64,000 nt of DNA, taken from the NCBI RefSeq assembly GCF_016859285.1, contig NC_053418.1:1080501-1144500 (forward strand), in the 5' to 3' direction. Below the pieces are notes generated by a model. That model worked only from the letters and a program-made list of their open reading frames with translations, did no database searches and had not been told where the DNA came from. The translations under genes and the position numbers were made by a program. Shown piece after piece: positions 37,901 to 54,312 of this stretch (position 1 is the stretch's first letter; every line of letters starts with the position of its first letter). This DNA comes from Xiphias gladius (Eukaryota > Chordata > Actinopteri > Istiophoriformes > Xiphiidae).

Positions 37901-40900
37901 CTTCGGGGAGCATTCTTGCAGAGACTGTTCCGATCTTTGGAGTTATTTTTTACTCCGTTGTTTCATGCAAACGGCCCTTGCAGTCCTTCGGCAGCTGCCA
38001 GAGCTGATAATATAAAACTATGCAGTATGATTAAATAAAGACCTGAGACTCTGCGTATGAGTGGGACGTACTCCTGCATGATATGACTGAAAGAGAGAAT
38101 ATATCTGAGGAAAGCAACGGAAATGAGAATACAGCCCCGCGGAACGCCTCCGCTTATGTATTGGAGAGAAGAGGACGGATTAGCTGGAGAATATGTTATT
38201 GGACAGGTAACAGACTGATCCGGCTTGTGTTTTGTCAGCGATGCCAACTCTTAGACCTCACATTACATTTTTACCATGTAGACTTGGAACTCCGAAAACC
38301 CACTTGGCTCTCACTGTGGAGCCACGCGGGTCACATGTGATCCAGCTCCGAATCAACCAAAAGCAGCACCACAATCTTCAATCTGTGACTAAATAATACG
38401 TGAAGATAAACGGAGGAATTCTTGAGACCTTTGCACTTCTCGGTTCATTGGTAAATGATACGGGCTGCGACACCTGGCTCCATTCATTCAATAAAACCGC
38501 TATTATACTCGGCTGATGGTAAATGCAGTTTGTGCCATTTAAGACTCGTTTTCGATTCTCGTTTTGCCAGAAAAGAATTTTCTCTTGGTAACTTAAGACT
38601 CCGGAAAATGCAAATTGCTGAGGAATTTAAACAATAGGAGGAAATGGGTCACATTATAGCTGAATTAGCTTAATTAGGTTGTGCAGATTAAACATTCAAT
38701 GGTCCGTTGAGAAATGTTGCCACTGCGGCAGTTAATAATACCAAAGAACACCCACTTTAAAAAAAGCATGGAGAGAAGAAAATGGTAAACAGGGCTCAAA
38801 CACATGCAATTAACAATTCATCATTTACTGCTTGTTTGTTTTGATGATCACCTTTTCTATATCACTATACTTTTTCTAAACAAGCCATTTAATTAGTCAC
38901 GTAATGATTACAGAGACACAACATCAGCGTGTATTGATTAACTTCGGGGCTCGAATAGATAAGAAGTGGATTAAGTTTCTCTACCTCAAAACCGCCCTGT
39001 TCATTGTCATATTTCAACATTGACAAGATTATGTTTCTGGTTGTTCCTTAACTAACAATGAAAAGAATCTTTTTTTAATACATCAAATGTAATTACATTT
39101 TCCCATAAAGCTTGGTAATATCCTGAAATGTTTTGCATCCTGGAAAAGGTTTGTCTTCTGTCTCCTCAGGTGTGTTAATTGATGCTTGCTGACGCTCTTT
39201 GTTCTCGTGGGTGTTTGTGTGTTTGACTGAAAGTTCATGAGTTCCCTGGTTCAGACTTTCTGAGGCAACCGATCTAAAAATGTGTCAAACGCCACTGAAA
39301 GAAGATCTGTACTGGGCGACCCTGGAGGACCAGCTCCTCCTCCTACGTCAAACATAAAGCGGAAACAAACGGTGAGTCAAAACCCTGGTTTACAATATTT
39401 GGGGGGGGGGGCCTGTTGCTCCATCATTAGCTTAGCTGCAGTTTAAGGTTTCAGACGAGTTTAAACCTGTGTTGTCTGGGTCACAGCCACAGGATCGCTT
39501 AAACCCTCCAGTCGAACCCGAGGCTGCAGCTTAAACCCCACCTGAGGTTTAGTCTGAACCAGCTGCTGCTGGAGCAGACGTCACTGTATCTGAGGGTTTA
39601 ACTTAAACCTGCCGCAGACCTGGTTTACCTGTGGTCTAAGGTCATAAAGTTTTAAAATTTCAGATCTTTTTTTAAATAATGTGATTACTGCTTGAGGTGT
39701 CACTCGTCCCTCAGCTCCTTTTCAATGGCAGACACAGGGCTAGTGATTATTTGACAAACATAACAACCAGTTGTTAATTAATGCACTTTCACAAGTCCAG
39801 TGCCTGTGAGGAGGACGTGTGGTCAGTTTGCCAGGAATGTAGAAGTCACAGAAACAGTCGAGTGGAGTGCAAATCCCACCGCAGTTTCAGTGTGAGTCAA
39901 TGCTGCATGTTAGACGGGCGAATGTGCTACAAAACAGTGACCATTGGACTGAAGTATTCAGAACAGTGCTACTCAATGGTTGTGATGGTGAACTATCACA
40001 AGCGAAAGTCGCTTCATCCCGTCTGGATAAGGAATGAAGTTGGCGTCGGGGACAGTTTCTGACTCAACGAGACCTGAATACGCCTTCGCTGTTGCACCGA
40101 GTCATCAGGTCACCGTCGATGGTGAGAACCTCATCATTCCCTTGGGTTGAACAGCGGTGGGACCGTCACAGCACAGACGGATAAAATCGTGACGGTGATA
40201 ACCCCGTCGCCCCAGTGCATGCTGGTTGAGGTTCCCTGACACACCTGCGTCGGGCGGCTCAGACGCCCTGTTTAGCTCCACTTTAGCTGAACTAAGCTTG
40301 TCGGGTACCAGGTGACTGAGCAACAGCCGCGGGAGGTTTACAGGCGGCTTTGAGTTCTGGTTGTGATGGAAACATACACGCTGTTTTAATGCTCTGCTGA
40401 ACAGGAGGTCGAAACCATCTAGCATTAAGCTGGTGCGGCGCTGGGAGAGCTGTCTCCGTCACCACAGCACCATCTGATCACACTGCGACGCATCGGACGG
40501 GCGAGGTAAGGACATCGAACATCGAATTTAAAAACGAAAATGAGTCTGGACAGAAAGTTCTTCCCCGAGCTTTTTAATGAACCCTAAGTGCACAGAAAAG
40601 AGCACCACACACAACTCAAAGCCCCGCCTCCACCTGTTTGATTGACAGGCTATCGCTGGGAAGTACAGTGAAACGGCGCAGAAATGAGAGCAGCCTCCCT
40701 CTGATGTTTAATGGAAGGTGTGTGGATCTGTCGTCTAGCTGTTGGACCTCGGGGTCTGAGGTCAGGGTTCAGCTGGTTGATGTGGACTCAGGTTACGTTG
40801 TGGTTTATATAGTGTTTTTATTGAGCCTGGCTTCTATTAGCTTCTACTACAGCAGCTCGACGGGCAGATCGGCAGGGAGGAGGAGCGTCGTCCCGACTGA

Positions 40901-41460
40901 CTGATGGACGGATGGAGCCGCTCGTTATGTTTCCCCTGAAATGCCCCATATTGTGGGCCATTTTTTTGATCTTTCTGGTTGGGTGGAGGCCTGTAATGGG
41001 GAGCAGCAGCAGGATAAGAAGCTTCTTCGTCTGCGGGACTAAGATATTGAGGTGTATTTTTAAAAATCTGCTTTCGCTGTGAGTCCTGACAGGTCTGGAC
41101 TGCTCGAGATCTTTTTTATCCAAATACAGTTTTCAATTCAAGAAAAGTGGCGAATAACAAAAATAATACACAGACAATTTTGTTTCATCAGTTGCTCCTG
41201 TTTTTAAATGACTTTCAATGGACAGTGGAGGACAAAAATTTTTAACAATCATCTGCAAACATCCAACCACCTGGAAAGGCATTAGCAACCACTGCTAACA
41301 CTGTAGCCAACCGCTTAGCAAACAGCTACATGGAAAACACTACCAACACAGCAGCAGCCACTCACCAGCTACTAGCATCTAAACAACCGAAGGCATGTCT
41401 CAACAAGTAGAGGCACATTAGTTCCTCCTATCAAAATACAAAGGGGTAGCTAATGTGGAT
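34941..41460. other. Intergenic, no gene recognised
   Basis: AT-rich DNA without recognisable domains. ORFs of 60-115 codons occur on both strands, but none carries known motifs or joins to others in frame. A G homopolymer lies near 39.40 kb. The segment 38.64-38.96 kb is rich in TAATTA/TTAATTA homeodomain-type cores. Confidence 0.4.
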
Positions 41461-41464
41461 GCAA

Positions 41465-41826
41465 CCATCCATCCGTTAGCTGTAACTGCTTATCCTGGAG
41501 CCCATCCAAGCTGACATTGGGCGGGAGGCGGGGTACACCCTGGGCGGGTCGCCAGTCCATCGCAGGGGCGCCATATAGAGACACACGACCAGTCACGCTC
41601 ACATTCTCGAACCTACGGGCAAATTCAGAGCCACCAATCGACCTAACCTGCTTGTCTTTGGACGGTGGGAGGAAGCCGGAGCACCTGCAGAAAGCCCACA
41701 CAGGCACGGGGAGAACGCGCAAACTCTTCACAGAAAGGCCGCGGCCGAACCGAACCGGGGTTCAAACCCAGGGCCTTCTTGCCGCGAGGCGACAGTGCAG
41801 ACCGCTGCGGCACCGTGCCGCCCTGC
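41465..41826 (-). mobile_element. tRNA-headed SINE, minus orientation
   Basis: Read on the minus strand, the element starts GGGCGGCACGGTGCCGCAG. It continues through an A-box-like segment (GCAGCGGTCTGCACTGTC) and a B-box-like segment (GGGTTTGAACCCC), which is the tRNA-derived RNA polymerase III head of a very common teleost dispersed repeat. The ~270-bp body includes the recurrent phrases for GTGTGGGCTTTCTGCAGGTG and CTGGCGACCCGCCCAGGG, and the tail ends in GGATGGATGG. Diverged but nearly full length. The ORFs across it are artefacts. Confidence 0.8.
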
Positions 41827-43208
41827 AACCAGCTAGCGACAAGAAATACCTGACCTCCTCCGCGTCAGTCCGATCAGATCTCAGTACAAAGGGAGGTCCA
41901 GGACATGTTTAGCCTAGCTTAGCATGAACACTGGAAACAGGGCAAAACTACCTTGGTCCATCAAAAGAAAAAAAAAATCCACCTTCGTTTAACCAGGCCT
42001 GGTGTTTATATTCACACATGGTTGGATTTAAGCTCAGTTACGTGCCTCACGTGTCTAATTTGCTGAATGCAGGTGTGACGTTCATCAGCGTCACTGGATC
42101 AAGTCTTCAACACCTTTTTATTGACCAGCCCGTGGAGGGTTCCTGCGACGAACTCACGCTTACTCAACACTTACGTACATTCACTCACATCGCCTCCGTC
42201 AAACTCATACAAACGTGATTTTACTGTATAATCTGTGATACAAATCCCCTCTTTCCACGCACGCACACACTCTCTCCCCCTGTCCCTAAAGGTGATGATG
42301 ATGTTGGTGGGGATGAAGGCAGGGCTATTGTGTCTGGCGTTTCCATGGCTCTTTATGTGTCCTGTGTGCAGGAGGCCCCTCCAGGCAGCCAGCCCTCATT
42401 ATGAAGCTGTTTAAACTGCTCAGATCAGGCCGACACCTGCTTCTCATTGGAAACTGCAGCCGCTGCTGCCTTGTATTCCTGAAAGGGAAGTGCAGAGCGC
42501 TGCGATAAAGTCAGCCTGCCTTTGATCTTTACACAAAGGCCATAAAAAAGCAGCTCTTGTTCGGCTTGATCATTTTTTCCTTCGACGGTGAAGGAATCGG
42601 TTAAAGTGCGCACACGTGTTGGTGCCGCGAGCTAGCTGCTATCTGCATGGCTACCTACAGCTACTGGAGGAAACCTGCAATACTGCAAATGTACATTTAA
42701 CCTAAATTCAACTTAAAGGATTTGACAGCATATCTCCATCTCTACTCATGTCCGCTTTATTCCATGTTCACCGTTGCGTCCGAGCTTACAGAGGCGAGTG
42801 GAATCCACCCAGTACGTTTCTTTCATCGGTCTTTCTGAAAAAAATGAAGCTGTTGCTGGAGTTTTCTTTGCGTGTTCCAACACAAACCGGCATCCACCGC
42901 AGCAGCTGCCGAAAGGAACCGAAACCTTGGTGATTTTAACAAAGTTAAACGACGATTTAATCTGTAAATACAGGGGGCAAAAAAAAAACTACAACTCCCA
43001 TGAAGAAACTACGAGCGTGGCAGCAGAGGGTACTTAAATAATCCTAATTTGTTTTTGTCCATAAAACTGACTAACCCTCTCTTTTAAAGTCATTGTTTCT
43101 TGCTAGCTGTAATATCTAGAAGCGTCTACAGCGTTCAGTCCTCTCTGTCCTGCTGTTATTACAGAAACCTCTGAGCTAACCGCGACCCCCCCCCCCACTG
43201 GACTCACC

Positions 43209-43252
43209 CGTGACGTTCAACTCGTGACGTTCAACTCGTGACGTTCAACTCG
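43209..43252. repeat. Three perfect 14-bp tandem copies
   Basis: The unit CGTGACGTTCAACT is repeated three times without a mismatch. Each unit contains TGACGT, the half-site core of CRE/ATF elements. Confidence 0.9.
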
Positions 43253-45512
43253 CAAACATCTAGGTCTATCATCGATCTTATCTAACCTTAAGGAGCGAGC
43301 GGCCCGACATGCTGCTGAGAGACGCTCCCTTCAAGGCTGGATTTTTACTTGTTAGCGTAGTCACAACGCGTCAGTGGCATTTTGAACGAGGCTGGAAGGA
43401 CGGAGGAACCTGGAAGTTCTGGTTTCGCTTCGGGCTCTCCGTGGTCTTAAGGGGTATCACGAGAAACACGAATTAAGAATGAGTAAACTCAGCGATGAAA
43501 AGACTCAGCCACACCGACTCTGTCCAGAGTTTGAAACGACTGAAATTAAGATGTTTACGATGTTAATTTGAGAGAATCGAGTCATTTCAGGGGAATTCTT
43601 GGTAGTTTGAGGGGACACATTACTAAACGGAGAGATAAAAATAAAGATATTTAGCAAACAAAGTAGTGGTTGGTGGAAATTATTTGAAATATTGATCAAA
43701 TTACTAATACAGGGTCTGTGTATAACACAGTGTGTCAAAAATCTTCACCCTGACATCCACCAGGCTCCATAGATCTTCAGAGACTTTTCCCTCCCTGAGC
43801 TTGATACAAAGGCCGGTGGATGAGCAGATGAAATTGCAGTCCCCACAGCGGATGACGCAGCTGACAGTTAGCGGGTGCTCCAGCTGAAACAAACTACACA
43901 CCAGCGTATCCTGAATTCTGTCCGTTAAACAACGCGACGACAAGAGCAACAAACTGCAGACAACGGGCTCAGAGTTCGCGGCCGGTCCCACAGGCAGCAG
44001 GTTTTCTGCGTTTCTCAGTTTGGTCCAACTTCTGATGACGACTGGATTTCAGTCCCCGCGGGCGGGGCCTTGAGCTCCGGGCGTGTCTTAGTCCTGTCTT
44101 TGTTAGCAGCCTCCCGATTCATGACGATTTTGCTCAGGAAAATCTGAAAATCTGGTCTTAACCTCTCACCTCGCTGCAGTGATGCCACAGCGTACTCGGT
44201 AGACTGTGGCATCAGTGTCCGGTGCGGCTACAGGTGCGATAAAGCAGACTAGTGACCGCAGCCCACCACAACCTGTCAGAGGCTGTCAGACCAGAAGCCT
44301 TCAACCGGAGAGGGCAGAGAAACGCCGCTTTTAAACCTGGCGTTGGGTGACTCTCCAATCCGTTATTAAATACAGCTCAGTATTTCTTAATAACGCTCAC
44401 CCCAGGTCTGCAGCCTGAACACTTTTTAGTTCCAAATCTTTCTTCCGAGAGCAATCAGCATTTTAAACTCTTAAATTTGACCTGCAAGATCCGCCCTACG
44501 GTATCTTATATTTTGGTGTTCTGTAATTTTAGGTTTTATGTCCTAAAGTATAATAATTTTCTGTCCTTTTTGCAGTCATACATTAGAAACATTCCTTTTC
44601 TCTCTAAATTCTCTGTGACCAGTGTGACCATCCGCCTAAAAACAGAACAGTGATGCTACAGTTTTAAACTAGAATGGCATTCAGTGCCCCCCTGCCAAGG
44701 CCAATGTCAAACAACATAGACCGGACTTGGGAGGAAAAAAGTCAAACTCACAGTACATGATCTGGATCTGCCCCAGAATGTAACGGGCTCTTCCCTGGCC
44801 CACGTCCCATCCCACCGCCAAGTTCGGCGCAAAGCGGTCCAGCGTGACCCTGCTGGGAAACCAACGGACAAACAGACACGGGCGAAAGCAGAACCTCCTC
44901 GGGGATAACAAATGTAAAGATTTCATTGAACATATGCAAAGAAGGTCTCTGTCTACGTAGACAGGGAACCACCAGCATCACCACAGATTAATGAAAACGT
45001 ACGGACGCAGCGATGAGACCAAAGAATATGAAACACAAAAGTCTTGTTTTTGGGCTCTGACCTTTTCTCAAAAGAGGTCTGCGGATCAGGATTTACAGAT
45101 CAGTTCCGTAGCAGAACGGAACATACAGTTTTATTTAATGTGGGCTTTTCATACATTTTCAATTTTTTTTATGAAACCCCGTTGATTTTGCTGGTGCCCT
45201 GTTACGTAGTATCGTCCTGACTGTGTTTTGTGTGAGTTTTAGGTCTCGGCGAGCTGCGTGGAGTTTCCCACCATGGTGGACGGTAACGGCGCACTTGTCT
45301 CCATCCTGGAGATAATGCTGCTTCGTTGCCCGAGGGGGGAGGATAAAGAATAACTCTAAAAGCTTGTCTTCGAGGTCGCGGAGGTCCGCCGATGGAGCCG
45401 TCTGACCCGCGTCATCTGGCGTGGACACCGCGACTCACCTGAAGAGACTTAGGGGAGTGTAACCTGTGTGTAGTCACTTCTGTGGATGGGCTTAAAGGGA
45501 AAGAATCGGGGC

Positions 45513-45534
45513 TGTGTGTGTGTGTGTGTGTGTG
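45513..45534. repeat. (TG)n microsatellite
   Basis: Pure TG run of about 22 bp. Confidence 0.85.
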
Positions 45535-46929
45535 ACGTGCAGCATGTGGGTGGCAGGTTGTTTGTGATTTTTTTCTTTTACAGTCTTCTGAGAGGAGGAA
45601 ACTTCTCAGTTGGTAAGTGCTTCACATTCAGCTTTTTTTTAAAACATCCCGAGAGCTCGGCGGGGGGGTTGGTTTGGGTTGGGGGGGGGGTTCCTCCCAT
45701 AAAACCAAGGGGAAAGCATCTTGAACGGATTGTATAGCACCTCTGAACGAGGCTGCGTGTACACGTACAGTAGCCGCGGAGGTTTACCGACCCACAACTT
45801 TGATTCCCTTAGTGCCATAAACCCGACAAACACCGATGAAAAACACGAGCTCCGTCTCTAGTTTCTGGCCATTGCGGCAAATAAGAAGTGATCATGGAAC
45901 GACCACTTGGAAAGTGAAGTATCCTTTAGTGGTAGCGGTGAAGTAGTCTGTGTGTAGTGAACAACCTGAGAGAGCTGGAACACACTGATCAGGTCAAACC
46001 TCTCGGCGCCCTGAGAGGCTCTTTCTCATCCATTGTGGACCCTCGGATATAGTCTGGACTCACGGTTGAGAGTCCTCAGGTGTCAGTGTAGAATCAGAAC
46101 GCGGCTCTGACCGCGGAGATAACTGGACCGAGGCAGGACAGTTACGAGGCCAAGGCATCGCTCTAATCACACCTCGTCCTGTCGAGAGAAGGCGACGGGT
46201 CAGAAACGGGATTTTTAGCCGCAGTCTTTCCCCGCACGGCCTGACGAGATATTACAACTACGATTCCCTCCCTTCCGGGCAGCGCTCGGTTTCAGCTCTT
46301 TTGCCAGAAAATCATTCTGCAGAGACTTGAAAGGGCAGATAGAAAAACCCTGGTAGTCAACATTCGTTTGTTTCATAGAAGGTTTGAACCTCCTCCGTGT
46401 TGGTGCATCCGCGGACAATCTGAACGTCGCCTCGCCAGACGTCAGCCTTCTGAAAGCGGGAAACGCCCCCTCACAGGCCCTCCGGCCGCCGAGGCTCAGA
46501 CCTCACAAACACCCGCCTCGTTGTGTCAGCTCCAACCGACCCGGCGTTCCTCAGCGGCTGCTGCTGCAGGTCGGCTTCGGCTTCAACATCAACTAGAATT
46601 GTGTGAGGCCTGAAAAATACAAAATAAAAGCCTCAGTGTTCTCAGGACAACACATGAAACCACTGGTCCGCTCGTTTTTTTTCAGTTGATACCCGATGCA
46701 AAGGTCCTGCTTTTCCTTTTCTCCGAGGTCGAGGCTGAAAACTTGGTGACCGACCTTCATGTGCTGTATTTTCTCTCTTGTTTCAAAGGCTCTATCACGA
46801 AATTTACTCTGAGACGACAAACAAGCTTCGATTACACTGCAGTTTTTAAAACAAAAGTCCCCGAGGTGAACGTCATCCGGTTGTTGGGTCGCCGACCCTC
46901 ACCGAGACGGGAAGGGTCACATCAGCTGA

Positions 46930-46942
46930 GGGTCAAAGGTCA
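46930..46942 (+). promoter_or_regulatory. lox: DR1 nuclear-receptor site upstream of lox
   Basis: GGGTCA A AGGTCA, two half-sites separated by one base, is the arrangement bound by PPAR/RXR, HNF4 and related receptors. An extra GGGTCA half-site lies at 46914-46919. The site is about 22 bp before a TATA-like TTTAAAA and ~300 bp before the lox ATG. Function is inferred from the motif. Confidence 0.45.
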
Positions 46943-46963
46943 CAATCCAAAACCATCCTGCGG

Positions 46964-46970
46964 TTTAAAA
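46964..46970 (+). promoter_or_regulatory. lox: TATA-like element of lox
   Basis: TTTAAAA within a GC-richer segment, 268 bp before the lox start codon and just before the triplet-repeat region. It would place transcription start near 46995, at the triplet repeats. Moderate match only. Confidence 0.35.
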
Positions 46971-46978
46971 ACTTGTAA

Positions 46979-47062
46979 CTCCTCCTCCTCCTCCTCCTCC
47001 TCCGCCCCTCTGCCTCTCAGCACCAGCACCACCAGCACCAGCAGCACCAGCACCAGTACCAG

Positions 47063-47097
<35 letters not shown>

Positions 47098-47138
47098 TCT
47101 CAGCTCTGACACATGAGAGAGATTCTTCAGATCAGCCG

Positions 47139-47179
<41 letters not shown>
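46979..47179. repeat. Compound triplet and (GT)n repeats in lox 5' region
   Basis: Three simple repeats in a row: (CTC)n at 46979-47003, a mixed CAC/CAG array at 47018-47097 ending in pure CAG units, and (GT)n at 47140-47179. The array ends about 60 bp before the lox ATG, so much of it is likely in the 5' UTR. An ORF reads through all of it and stops just before the lox ATG; its Ser/Thr- and Cys/Val-rich sequence is a repeat artefact. Confidence 0.9.
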
Positions 47180-47181
<2 letters not shown>

Positions 47182-47237
47182 AGGAAGAAAACAGATTCTT
47201 TTCGTGTCAGTTATTAGAAGCCTGATTGATTCTAAAC

Positions 47238-52019
<4,782 letters not shown>

Positions 52020-52993
52020 GATGAATTCTCCGACACGAGCCTGAAGGTGGACGTAGACGGAGGAGACGGGTGGAGCTACGCGGGAGTAAATATTACAGTT
52101 AGTCTGTGTACATGTGATGCTAATAACTCAATTATAACCTCGTTATCGAAGCTGTCATTCAACCGCCTGGAGCAGGGAGCGTGGTCTGATCAATGGGGTC
52201 AGCTTACTCTCCGAGACATTTCTAAAACCACTATGGCGGATGGCCACTTGAAAAATGGATCCAAAGTGGGAGGCGTTCATGCACTAGAGGTGGAAAAACA
52301 CTCGGTCCATTCTTTCCACTTCTGGGCTTCAGTGCAGCTCTGGCTCTTCACTGTATTTACATACACACCTACATTTATCTGATAGCTGCAGTTACTGGTC
52401 TGTTGTTTTATGTTTACTGTGCAGATTTAGTTTCGATATCTAACGTAAGACTCTCTGAGACAAGCTCATTTTTGGACAAGAGGTTTTACCGTTGTGATGA
52501 GAAATGATTTCACACGGGGTCAAAGGTCAGAGGGGGCAGGGGAGCGGTTTTTTGTTTCCTTTTATGATTCTAATACTTTAGACGCATCTTCAGAGAACAG
52601 CTGACGAAACCACTCCTTCACGCTCGCTCATCATTTTGTGAAGTAGAAACTCACCTGCATGTCTTCTCTGTACTTTCCACAGACCTCTTCTATACAAAAA
52701 TGTGATTTAGCTGATGTTAATTTAAAGTTTTGAATTTTAGAAATTTCAGTGACGGTTTCGGGGCATTTTCAGTGAAAACTGACTCTCAGCAGTTTGTGTG
52801 TGAAACTTCCTGTGAGGTTTAATTCTGCTAATCCGGCATCATGTTCATCATTGGTGCTGAAGAGCAGATCTGATTTTTGGTGTCAGATGTTTTCACTTTG
52901 TGCAATTTTGTGTCCTCAAACCGAATTAAACCAAAAATACACCAGAGGGACACAGAATGAGCTGCTGGTGAAAACTGTCAGACTTACAAACTA

Positions 52994-53018
52994 GTGTGTG
53001 TGTGTGTGTGTGTGTGTT
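52994..53018. repeat. (GT)n in lox 3' UTR
   Basis: Pure GT run of about 25 bp within the predicted 3' UTR; in RNA a UG repeat. Confidence 0.85.
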
Positions 53019-53176
53019 TCTGTGGGTGAACGCTGCATGGAGTGTGTATACAGAGTGCAAAGTGTGTGTGCTTGTGCTTGTACTTGATAACCTGTAACCA
53101 CATATACCTGCAGAGCTGTGTATAGGCGAGCTCACGTCTCATGTTATCAACCTGCATTACTGCTTCATAGCACATT

Positions 53177-53182
53177 AATAAA
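53177..53182 (+). terminator. lox: lox poly(A) signal
   Basis: AATAAA about 1.16 kb after the stop, followed 20-40 bp later by a GU-rich element (GTGGTGTCGTGTGCG). A good match to a vertebrate cleavage site. Confidence 0.65.
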
Positions 53183-53589
53183 GTTTGCTTGAATGTGAAC
53201 AGTGGTGTCGTGTGCGACGTCTTGATTCATTGCAGGCTACAGTATGTTTCCATCCACACCTTCAGTTTGTGCATGAAAACCAAAATGTCTGAAACACAAA
53301 ATATTAAAAAAAAAAAAATTACATTTCAGAAGTTTTTACAAAAAAATAGCAAATGAAAAAGAGGAGATGTGACAAAAGGCTGATGGAAACGGACCTTTAA
53401 ACTAAAAACAGTGTTTGTCCTGCTGCCACTTAACATTACAGGCCTGTGCTGGACCAGAAAGACCGAAAATAAAAAAAATCCAGACACACGTCAGCACAGT
53501 GTCCAGCTCTGATTCCTCGAGCTCGTTTCAGTGACCAGGGGAAGAATGCAGAGTAAAGCGAAGGCTGAAGAGACCTTTTTCATAGCGGA

Positions 53590-54312
53590 CTTGATCTTTA
53601 CTCAAGGAAAGTACCAGTAAAACACTGTAAAAAGACTCTCACAAGTAAAAGTCCTGCATTCAAAGTTCTTCTTAGGTAAAAGTACTGAATCAGACAAATG
53701 TTCTTTATCAAAGTAAAAGCACTCGCTCTGCGGAAAAATGCTGGTGTCTGTGTAACTGAAGCTGATATATATTATTTCTGTGAGATCCTTGATACTAATG
53801 CTCAAATGTATAAGTGCCGTTTTACTGTTGTGGCTGCTCCGGGTGGAGCTGGTTTGAACTGCTTTATAAACAGCTAGTTTAGTCCAGTTGTTCTCAACCT
53901 AGGGGTCGGGTCCCACCAAAGGGTCACCGGATAAACCCGAGGGGGTCGTGGGAGGTTTTAAATGGAGGGAGGAAAAAAACAAGGTTCCGATGCACAGATC
54001 AAATTTTGGGATAATCAGGTGTCTTTGAGCCTCAGGCAGTTATTGAAATGGAGCCACGAGAGACGTTTAGATGGGAAATGTGTCTCTTGGACGTCTCAAA
54101 CATGACGAGGACACACGGCTGCGCGCTCATTTCGTTTGGTGAGAGGTCACGAGAAAACACGGCTTGGGACCACTGGTCTAATCATTAACAATATTATGCA
54201 GCAGAGTAGAAGCATAAACTAACATGAGATGGAGATATTCAAGTAAAGATCCCCCAAAATCGTATTAAAACTACTGTACTTGAGTAAATGTACTTAGTTA
54301 CTTTCCACCAAT
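53590..54312. mobile_element. Dispersed AAGTAC-rich DNA element, copy 1, with nested hAT MITE
   Basis: AT-rich sequence studded with AAGTAC/AAAAGTACT words and ending TACTTAGTTACTTTCCACCA, a terminal sequence widespread in teleost non-autonomous DNA elements. Inside lies a second element, 53885-54175, with hAT-like ends (CAGTTGTTCTCAACCTAGG and the complement of CTTGGGACCACTG) and imperfect 8-bp flanking duplications GTTTAGTC/GTCTAATC. Confidence 0.65.

Larger units (their letters stand above)
41827..46900. other. Intergenic between ddr2 and lox
   Basis: No confirmed gene. The segment 43.75-44.85 kb has three minus-strand pieces with exon-like borders. An AATAAA at 46623 follows a short + strand ORF, but neither can be tied to a known protein. 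A (TG)n run lies near 45.52 kb. Confidence 0.35.
52020..53200 (+). other. lox: lox 3' UTR
   Basis: Non-coding sequence from the stop to just beyond the AATAAA at 53177. It contains a DR1-like motif at 52517-52529 and a (GT)n run at 52994-53018. ORFs within it have no domain. Confidence 0.65.

Noticed and set aside
46384..46628. Short + strand ORF followed by AATAAA, possible gene end upstream of lox
   Set aside because: Several frames are open there, no upstream exon could be joined and no protein family is recognised.
46686..47225. 179-codon + strand ORF ending just before the lox start codon
   Set aside because: It is Ser/Thr and Cys/Val low complexity from the triplet and GT repeats, in the lox 5' region. 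A long uORF cannot be excluded but has no support.
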